Source of the DNA: Unio delphinus
Lineage: Eukaryota > Mollusca > Bivalvia > Unionida > Unionidae
Assembly (NCBI GenBank): GCA_029339505.1
Contig: JAQISU010001235.1
Location: 36,609,815 to 36,673,814, forward strand
DNA length: 64,000 bases
Direction: 5' to 3'
The notes beneath the pieces are model-generated. The model made no database searches. It saw nothing but the letters and a program-made list of their open reading frames with translations, and was not told the DNA's origin. The position numbers were made by a program, and so were the translations under genes. Shown here piece after piece: positions 56,735 to 64,000 of the stretch (position 1 is the stretch's first letter; every line of letters starts with the position of its first letter).

Positions 56735-58129
56735 ATTTTCATTCAAATAAGTAACAATAGTGTTTACATCTATTCTTCAAATTATGTACCAAATTAACAG
56801 TGTCATGGCAAGATTATATCTGTATGAATTTAGTCGTAGAAAGTTCTATTCAAAATAATGACAAAGAATTATGAAAACAATGCTAATTTCGATATGGGGT
56901 TGTTTCACAAATTTCCAATTTTGTAGTATTTATTAAGTATGGCAATATTCTGTTGAAATAATTGATTCAAACATGAAACAGTTGTCAGTTGTCCAACAGT
57001 TGTTAGATTTCATGAAAATAAATATGGGTTTGGGAAAAGGGTCCACATTTCTCAGCAGGCAGAGGACATGTGTGATTTGGTATAGCTTTCATAGTTTGTC
57101 CTAATTAAAACTAAAGTTATAACCATGTTTTCTGGCACAATCCAGAGTTGTAGAACCTGTTCATTTTCATGAAATTAAGTAGGACCATGTTTTTCTAAAC
57201 ATTGACCAAATTGCATTTTGAGAATTGTCCACCAACCCACTCCTTTAATGTCAAAAAAGTACGCCACCCTGCATCAGAGACAGTTGAGACTGAATTTTTA
57301 TCATTCTTGAATTCATCTCCATTGAAAAATAACTTTATTTACTTGCAAAAACTGGTATTTCAATTTTCATGTCCTACAGTATACCTAACACTGTCACTGT
57401 GTTGTCATCAACACCGCCGTCTGTTATCCATTGGAAATTTAGTATTCGGATTGGCACTATCGAAGTTCCTACTCAATTACATGTATCATTTTGAGAGATA
57501 AAATTCCCATCCATTTTGTAGTGGTTGTCATTTGGATGGCGAAATGATGCACCCGACACAACGACACTTTGTTGCTATAAAACGACACACATTGTCGCAT
57601 TCAATTCAAGCGTACACATTGACATCCAGTTGCACGAGACTGTCGCTCAAAACGACAAACTGTCTAAGTCGACGGTTCCAGATTGTGCCTCTAACATATT
57701 TACCATTGTACTATAAACGCAAACCCGGGTCTGGTTCCGAACATTGATTGGATGCACAAATATCCTTACCACTTCGGTACGTCATACGAACAAATTTTGA
57801 GACATAGTAACTTATTTGTGTTTTGCGTGTGCAAGATTAATTTGATACAATAGGAACATTTGATGCTGATTTTTACATGCAATATACCACTGAAACTAGT
57901 GTTTTAATAAGCTGTATCAAAAGAAATGTTCTGAAAATTAGTAAATATTATATTTCAACATTTTGAGCCCTAAGTTTGTGAACAAACGCATGCAGTCCTG
58001 GAAGTCTTATAATAAACTGTGTTGACTATTTATATTTGTTTTGTTTTGTGTTTATTATATAAATAGGACCTTTGTGGTGAACACAACAATTTATTGACAC
58101 TACAATTCACTGGAGAGATCTAGTAACTG
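55798..58129. other. Non-coding; (TA)n at 56660-56732
   Basis: No gene recognised. Short frames near 56206 and 57525 have no family resemblance. Confidence 0.5.
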
Positions 58130-58700
58130 AAAAAGGCATGAGCTGTCCATCTATTCCATTTTATTTGACCTTGACACGTTACTCTATTGGCCTACTTTGC
58201 GCCTGATGGGGTTACGCACTTCATTTGTGATGTGGTCCATGAAAGATATGCCAAGGATTGTTATGTAGCATCTTATTTCAAGTGCCTGAATTTTTCGTTA
58301 TAATTCTGATGTCCGGCTCCAGGCTTCACATGAATACAAAAATATTGAGATAACTAGTCGATAGTCTGAATTGAGTTTTCAGACAGATTTTCTTGTGTCT
58401 CTTGATGAATCTTAGTTTTGACATAGCTGAGGTTGATTGTTCTGCTCGTGACTTTTGCTTTGATCCCTCTTCGTTGATTATGGAACGAGGATATTTGAAC
58501 TGGCTCACCGTTTCCAGTTCCTGTCCTTTGACTTGAATCTTGGCTGAGATGTGTTTGCCACTATTTGTCAGTAGCTTTGTCTACTAGCGTTTATCTCCAT
58601 GTTCAATCTGAAAGATGTTTCATCCAGGTTCTTCACTAAGGTGGCAAGCTCGTCTTCACTGACTGCCAGCCCATCAATGTCGTGAATGTATAAGGTGTCA
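58130..58700 (-). pseudogene. RTE-like LINE reverse transcriptase fragment, reversed
   Basis: Leftward reading in broken frames: DIDGLAVSEDELATLVKNLD (the ADD-region follow-up), MEIN, then NILVP, RLVISIFLY, SLEPDIR and HIFHGPHHK-type text. The order matches the C-terminal half of RTE-type reverse transcriptases (IFLYACESWTL, RRLLGIS, DHVTNEEVR). Heavily decayed. Confidence 0.6.
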
Positions 58701-58939
58701 CGAAACCAGATAAATTAATCAATACTTTTGATTTCTTTTCTTTTTGCTTGTTTTGACCTATTTTAGAGCGGATGATCTGTGTAGAGTGTTAATGTATCCA
58801 TAAACCAGCTAAGGTATAGTTTGAACCAATTTTCTGGTTTCATTGAATAAGTCACATCCACCTCCTTGAGGAGGCTTTTTATGACTGTTACACATGGTCA
58901 GTACTGAGGCCATTTTAATCTTATCAGTTGAAACAAGTG

Positions 58940-60444
58940 TTCTACATGGTATAGCAGTGTTAGTTACCAGCTTCGCACTGCTAAAAGATGTCGCCGAAAA
59001 GCAGAGAGGCTTTGGCTTTCCACCAGACTCACTATTCATAAACAAATCTATAAAGCCGCTAAGAAGAACGTCACAAACATAGTCCATTTAGCCAGTGCAT
59101 CCCACTACAGTACTAAGATCACGGAGAGTTCCAGCTGCAAAGAGCTCTTCGAGATAACTAACAAACTAATGTCAAGGAACAAATGTACATCACTTGTAAC
59201 AACCTTCTCTCCACTAGACCTACCAGACCAATTTGCAAATTTCTTCGATGACAAAGTACAAACCATTAGAGATTCGCTTGACAGCACAATTTCAACTGAT
59301 TCGTCACCATACAGTTATGATGCAGAATTTCAGCGACAACAGTTAGGAGCATTTGAATCTGTTTCTATAGATTTAGTACGGACAATCGTGATGAAAAGTG
59401 TACCAAAGACTTGTGAACTTGATCAAATTCCGACATCACTGCTGCTTGAGTGCTTAGAGCCAATATTGCCTTCACTAACTGATGTTATTAATATCTCTCT
59501 CTCATCAGGGGAATTCCCATTTTTCAAAACTGCCATCGTAAAGCCACTGCTGAAGAAATCAACACTGGATCATAACGATTTAAAGAACTACCGCCCAGTT
59601 TCTAATCTCCCATTCCTATAAAAAAGTTGGAAAAGGTTTTTCTAACAAAACATGTATCTCATTTGAATTCAAACAGTCTTTTTAGCAATGTACAGTCTGC
59701 ATATCGCCCTTGCCACAGTACGGAAACTACTCTTCTGAAAGTATTTAGTGACATTCTCTCTGCTTTGGATAGTGGAAAGATTACAGTCCCCGCTCTCCTG
59801 GATTTATCTGCAGCATTTGACACAATAGACCATGATATATTACTTCACCGTTTCCAGCATGTATTTTGCATTTAGAATATAGCCTTACAGAGGTTCAAGT
59901 CCTACTTAGTGAACAGGACACAAATTCTATCTGCAAATGGAATACACTCCAGCCCAGTCGACGTATGTTGTGGTGTTCCACAGGGATCTGTTCTTGGACC
60001 TGTTCTCTTCATTCTGTATACTCAGACGCTCTCAAATGTCATAGATCATCACCCAATGTCGCACCGATTGTATGCTGATGACACCCAAATATACAAGTCT
60101 AGCCACCCAACTGAAGTTGATGCTACCATCCATGGAGTAGAGAAGTGCATTTCTGATGTGAAATCATGGATGACATGTAACAAGCTGCAGTTGAATGATG
60201 ATACAACTGAGGCTATTCTGATCACAACATAAAGACTTTCTCATTGACATCCTTTACCTCAGACAATAAATATCAGCAACACCAACATTAAATTCTCAGT
60301 CAATACGGAACCTAGGCGTTACTCTAGACAGTACTCTCACATTGCACCAACATGTCATGAACATATGCAAGGCTGCATATCTTGAATTGAGACGCATCAG
60401 TTCCATTCGTAATTATTTTTCAGTTGATGCCTGTCAAGTGCCAA
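58940..60444 (+). pseudogene. CR1/L2-like LINE reverse transcriptase, 5' and middle part
   Basis: Open from about 58992 (RRKAERLWLSTRLTIHKQIY) through LPDQFANFFDDKVQTIRDSL, KPLLKKSTLDHNDLKNYRPV, a frame change near 59620, SAYRPCHSTETTLLKV, LLDLSAAFDTIDHDIL (motif A), a frame change near 59870, GVPQGSVLGPVLFILYT (motif B), LYADDTQIY (motif C) and WMTCNKLQLN. After a further change come RNLGVTLDS and ELRRISSIRNYFSVDACQ. The reading stops at about 60444 and resumes at about 62077, so a 1.6-kb insertion splits it. Function in life: target-primed reverse transcription. Three frame changes make it inactive. Confidence 0.85.
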
Positions 60445-62076
60445 ATTTTTCGTCAGTGAAATTCATTAATTAATTCTTAGTCTAGCCGACAATTAACTGT
60501 AATCTTGTGGGAGAGTTTGCACGGAATGTTTTTATAAACTCGGTCACCATCATTCCTATGTTTATAGTAAAAACGAAACTAGCTGTATAACAGGCAACAG
60601 AAAGTGGAATTCGCACGTAGAACTGTCAAAAAGTGATTGAGACAAATTATAGGTGGCATTTTTGGTACTTTGTTAAGCAGTTTCCCAAATGTCTGTAGGA
60701 ATAGCATTTATTCCGATTGGTCAAATGTGGAATCAGGGGGGTGGGTCGAACCCTGAAATTGGGGGGGGGGGTAAATATATTCTTTGAGCAAATGAATTTG
60801 AACCAGTCTTGGAAGTACCTCTGTAAGAGACGGTAGTGTTAATTACGACATAGGAGAAGACTCCGAAGGTAGTTTTAGAGCAGGCCTTCGTAACAATAAG
60901 CTCAGGAAAGTCCGCCGGAAATCAAACGGCAGAAGCACGCCAAAAACACAAGGTATTTAACTCAAATTCACATTTATCATGATGTAATTTGTATGATGTT
61001 TCTTCGTTACAGATGCATGATCTGTTGATTTTGTAGGAATCGTTCACATTTATCATAATGTAATTTATAGGATGTTACGATTGTCACATATGCATGACGT
61101 GTTGATTTTTGTATGGATAGTTCGGTTTACAGTGATTTTGTGTAGAAAACCCGCTGTGTACATTTATGATTGGAAAGTGTTACATTAATTTGGATTTATC
61201 TTATTAGTAAATATTGATTGTGGGCTATGATATATTGCCTCTCTTTACGTAATGATTTACGGGAATATATGTGACTTCCCCAAATTCTGATGTTGATAAT
61301 TAGCGGTATAACTGTATTGATCTGAAGACTTGTGCAGTATTTGTTAGCCGTATAAAAGTTAACACTGATAGTAAGATCTGATTGTTCGAACCAGAAAGAC
61401 GGACGGACAATCTCAGCTCTCAAAACCTAACGAGATACTTAGGGCGTTTTACCCTTTTCTTTTCAAAGGAAAATAGTTTGTTTGGAGAAAGAGAGAAATA
61501 GAGAGAAGATCTAGATTCAAAGAAGGAAAAAGAAGTCAGAGTTGTGGAATCCCACGTTCACCAGAGGGCAAAGTAAAGTCGTGACGCAAGCAGAAGAAAA
61601 AACAACCAGTCGTCGAAGAGGTCACTGTGAATTTTCCCAGCGGTTCAAAGTTAATGAACACTCGATTTCGTGATGAAATTTGCTATCAGCTATTAACGGC
61701 TAAATTCATTTATTTTGTTAGTGTTTGAATTTTAATTAATGTATCCATTATTTTAAAGCTTCGGTTTTAATGTATTTCTGAACTAAGTGTATTCAGAAGG
61801 AAAGAAATTGTAATTTACTGTGTCTTTCTTTTGATTTTCTTTTGATTAAATTCTTTATTTATCTTTACGGGGGCTCGTGTGTTGTCTTTGTTCAAGATAC
61901 CGACTCAAGATTACCATATCCATACCGGGCAAATCACACCGTAGAGGTCATCCTTTAGATAACGAGTATTAGCGGGAGGCGGTTTCGAGTGTTGTTTACA
62001 AGTTGCGCAATACCTCTGACCAGCGGCTTGTGCAATATTGTACCAATAGCGCTTGATACCGAGCATACCCCGTTCC
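60445..62076. mobile_element. 1.6-kb insertion splitting the LINE, class unknown
   Basis: LINE coding text ends ...VDACQ at about 60443 and continues KTLVCSLVVSRLVYCN from about 62080. The insert has no coding capacity. It starts TGCCAAATTT, holds a G9 run (60763-60771) and near 61868 has GGGGGCTCGT after an A/T-rich stretch ending TTTACG. The last resembles the region where an LTR meets a tRNA-Pro-type primer site (TGGGGGCTCGT), so an LTR-type insert is possible. No clear target duplication was found. Confidence 0.6.
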
Positions 62077-62387
62077 AATCCCACTAAAACACTTGTGTGT
62101 TCATTAGTAGTTTCAAGACTGGTCTATTGTAACTCAATTCTGTCTGGTTCGTCACAATATTTACTCCAGAAACTTCAAAAAGTTCAAAACACAGCTGCAC
62201 GGATCATCTTTAGAGTACCTCGATCAGAGCACTCCTCACCACTGCTCTGTACCATACATTGGCTATCAATTCGATACAGAATCAAACACAAAATTTGTTC
62301 TCTGTGCTATGTTGCAATGACAGACTCCAGTCCAACATACCTATCCAGCATCACCCATGTGTATACACCAGCTAGATCCTTACGCTC
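62077..62387 (+). pseudogene. Same LINE, 3' coding part
   Basis: KTLVCSLVVSRLVYCNSIL, LLQKLQKVQNTAARIIF, LCTIHWLSIRYRIKHKICSL and THVYTPARSLRSA, the standard C-terminal segment of CR1/L2-like proteins. After ARSLRSA the frame runs into the viral terminus (62388 onward), making a chimeric open frame to 62571. Confidence 0.8.
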
Positions 62388-62561
62388 AGCAGCAGGGAGG
62401 GCGAATCCGACAATCTTTAATAGAGTCGTCCATTTGGCAAATCAAGGCTTCCTCCAAAATCGTACAAAAGCATCTATTTGGCAAACCAAGGCTTCCTCCA
62501 AAATCGTAAAAAAAAGTTTCCTTTGGGGACGCAAAGTCGTTGTCGCACCCTCCCTGCTGCT
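62388..62561. repeat. Terminal inverted repeat with two direct repeats, copy 3
   Basis: AGCAGCAGGGAGGGCG (62388-62403) opposes CGCACCCTCCCTGCTGCT (62544-62561), imperfect. Inside are two ATTTGGCAAA(T/C)CAAGGCTTCC units followed by TCCAAAATCGTA. This is the mirror of the copy 2 terminus. Confidence 0.8.
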
Positions 62562-62579
62562 ATGGGGTTAAAAATCCTT

Positions 62580-63877
62580 TTAGAATTTCACAAACAGACT
62601 AATTTGTAAAACCTCACCTCGTAAATCAATCATATTATTGGATTGGTCAGTGAGTTTAAAATTAATTTTCGTTAACGAATCATTATGACATCGTATATAG
62701 ACTGGATTAATTGGATCCTCAATTATTTGAAACCTTGGAGGAGCTGTTGGTGCAAATGAATATAAAATATATCCCTGCTGGGCTTGATTTGATCTTTCGA
62801 GATTTATTTGATAACTTCCTTCGATCACATCACATACTAAATTCAATGCGATCACCGAGGATATATTGACGTTTCGAGGAGCGATATGTCTTCCGCCTCC
62901 GTCTGGGTCATTATTATATTTGAGGATGGTTGTTTGTTGTTGTGTTATTTTTTTTTCATGCGTCGTGAATCCTTTTGAAACCATCATCGATGGCATTATT
63001 TAGTCTTTTCTTTAGTTCAGGTGCATTATAGCCTGGAAACTTAAATGTAGGGATATCCTCTACGCGTATATTACGGTTGTTTGCGAATGCTATTCTTGTA
63101 CGGGCAACATCATTTAATATAGTTTGAATAATCCGTAAATTAACTACTTCCATGTCGGAGATAATTTTATTACATATTTCTGTGTATTTGATGACATCAT
63201 CCCTCGAGTGATGAATCGTATTGATTGCTGTTATAAGATTATTTCTAAATCGCTCAAAATCGGTATTTATCTCTAAACATTTTAGTAATTCGTGATTCTT
63301 CCCTTGTTGAAATTGCTTCCATTTGTATTATTGCATGATGAGAAAGAGCATATATTGATGACATATGTTAATTCATTATCAACACCGTGATAATCTTCCT
63401 TGTCGGAAACATAATCGGATTTTTATGGTCAACCCAGTATTGTTCTTATAGAACTCTGATAGATATCTACGGCATACCCGGGCGAGTTTATTTCAATTGC
63501 GGATGATAACGTCGGATTATGAACTGTTATAGATATTTTCGATTCTTTTCCAGTAATGGATTTTATTCTGCGTTGTAATTCGTTATTAATTTGTTCAATT
63601 TGGTACGACCCAGATGGTAACGAAACAACGTTCCAGTCTGGAGTTCCATCGGGTGTATTCTTACTCGCAAACACCAAGGAATTATTCGGTTGTTGATCAC
63701 CGAATGATTTTGATCTAATGTTAGGCAAACTGTGATACACTCTTAATTTTGCTAACACTATCTCCTTAACTGAAGCCACAGTAGGGATATTCACACTGAA
63801 TTCAGGATTCATTGATGTTATTGAGATCATTCTGGTTTTCACCGGTGTGGTATTTTCCGCTATTCGTTGAAGTAGTT
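62580..63877 (-). pseudogene. Penton/fibre-like protein, copy 3
   Basis: Reading leftward: NTTPVKT at the truncated start, EIVLAKLRVYHSLPNIRS, SLPSGSYQIEQINNELQRRI, a decayed middle part (63156-63428), IRVEDIPTFKFPGYNAPELK, then NNDPDGGGRHIAPRNVNISS and GYILYSFAPTAPPRFQIIED to the stop at 62580. The first five or so codons are missing. Two frame breaks. The ends resemble copy 1 more than copy 2 in several places (for example NNDPDGGGRHIAP). Confidence 0.8.
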
Positions 63878-64000
63878 AGTAGTATATGGGGGCATTCTAG
63901 CGACAATGGGAAATCCAGTCAAAAAGAGTTTGGGCACATCTAGCGACAAGGGTAATTTAACATGGGGAAATGGTACATGGAGAGAATGGGGAATTGAACA
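63878..64000. repeat. Dispersed repeat abutting viral copy 3
   Basis: GTATATGGGGGC, repeated TCTAGCGACAA(T/G)GG units and GGGTAATTTAACATGGGG. Related to 13998-14090. Confidence 0.5.

Larger units (their letters stand above)
62388..63877 (-). mobile_element. Integrated virus, copy 3 (terminal fragment)
   Basis: Only the terminal inverted repeat and the penton/fibre-like gene are present, in reverse orientation. At 62388 it joins LINE coding sequence, which fixes the outer end of the element at the AGCAGCAG arm. At about 63877 viral similarity stops a few codons from the gene's start, and a dispersed repeat follows, so the copy is broken there. Confidence 0.8.

Overview
The window is animal nuclear DNA, most likely from a mollusc and perhaps a bivalve. 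The clues are AT-rich non-coding DNA, dense dinucleotide microsatellites, tRNA-derived SINEs, CR1/L2- and RTE-like LINE fragments, a Penelope-like element and split exons with GT/AG signals. The species call is an inference. No intact ordinary host gene was recognised.

The main content is three copies of an integrated adenovirus/adintovirus-like DNA virus with a double-jelly-roll capsid. Copy 1 (1-12652, open at the left window edge) is the best preserved. A protein-primed DNA polymerase B fused to an SF1 helicase runs leftward. From a 43-bp divergent promoter the other genes run rightward: a Cys-rich protein, an HNH/NUMOD endonuclease, a small helical protein, a coiled-coil protein with a conserved C-terminal domain, a basic pVI/pX-like protein, the major capsid protein, a hydrophobic virion protein, an adenain-type cysteine protease, a long helical/beta protein, a two-TM membrane protein and a penton/fibre-like protein. 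Copy 2 (about 42005-48632) is collinear but decayed and lacks the block from mid-capsid to early penton/fibre gene. Copy 3 (62388-63877) keeps only the last gene and the terminus, in reverse, and sits inside a LINE reading frame. All three share an inverted-repeat terminus enclosing two direct repeats. A striking pattern is that nearly every gene in copy 1 ends in a short palindrome. Corresponding sites in the other copies carry palindromes of different sequence, recalling the hairpin 3'-end signals of mimivirus.

Other mobile DNA: fossil pieces of a second, different protein-primed polymerase (14.7-15.97 kb); a Penelope-type GIY-YIG pseudogene (17.5-18.2 kb) beside a long TA/TG microsatellite; a 6.15-kb TTAA-flanked DNA transposon (19555-25702) with 17-bp inverted termini and two convergent decayed genes (a P2X7-like zinc-domain protein and a multi-exon THAP protein); two SINE families; a 1.7-kb minisatellite interrupted by a 356-bp MITE (34.1-35.8 kb); a 1430-bp tandem duplication (51.1-54.4 kb) inside a large inverted duplication next to copy 2; and a LINE (59.0-62.4 kb) broken by a 1.6-kb insertion and by viral copy 3.

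The polymerase, helicase and probably the HNH protein would have served replication. The capsid, protease, penton-like and small basic or hydrophobic proteins would have built the virion. The visible 12.6 kb shows no FtsK/HerA-type packaging ATPase and no retroviral-type integrase. Stops and frameshifts interrupt the polymerase, capsid and two other genes, so the copies look like genomic fossils, although two of the copy 1 frameshifts lie in A7 runs where base-calling can fail.
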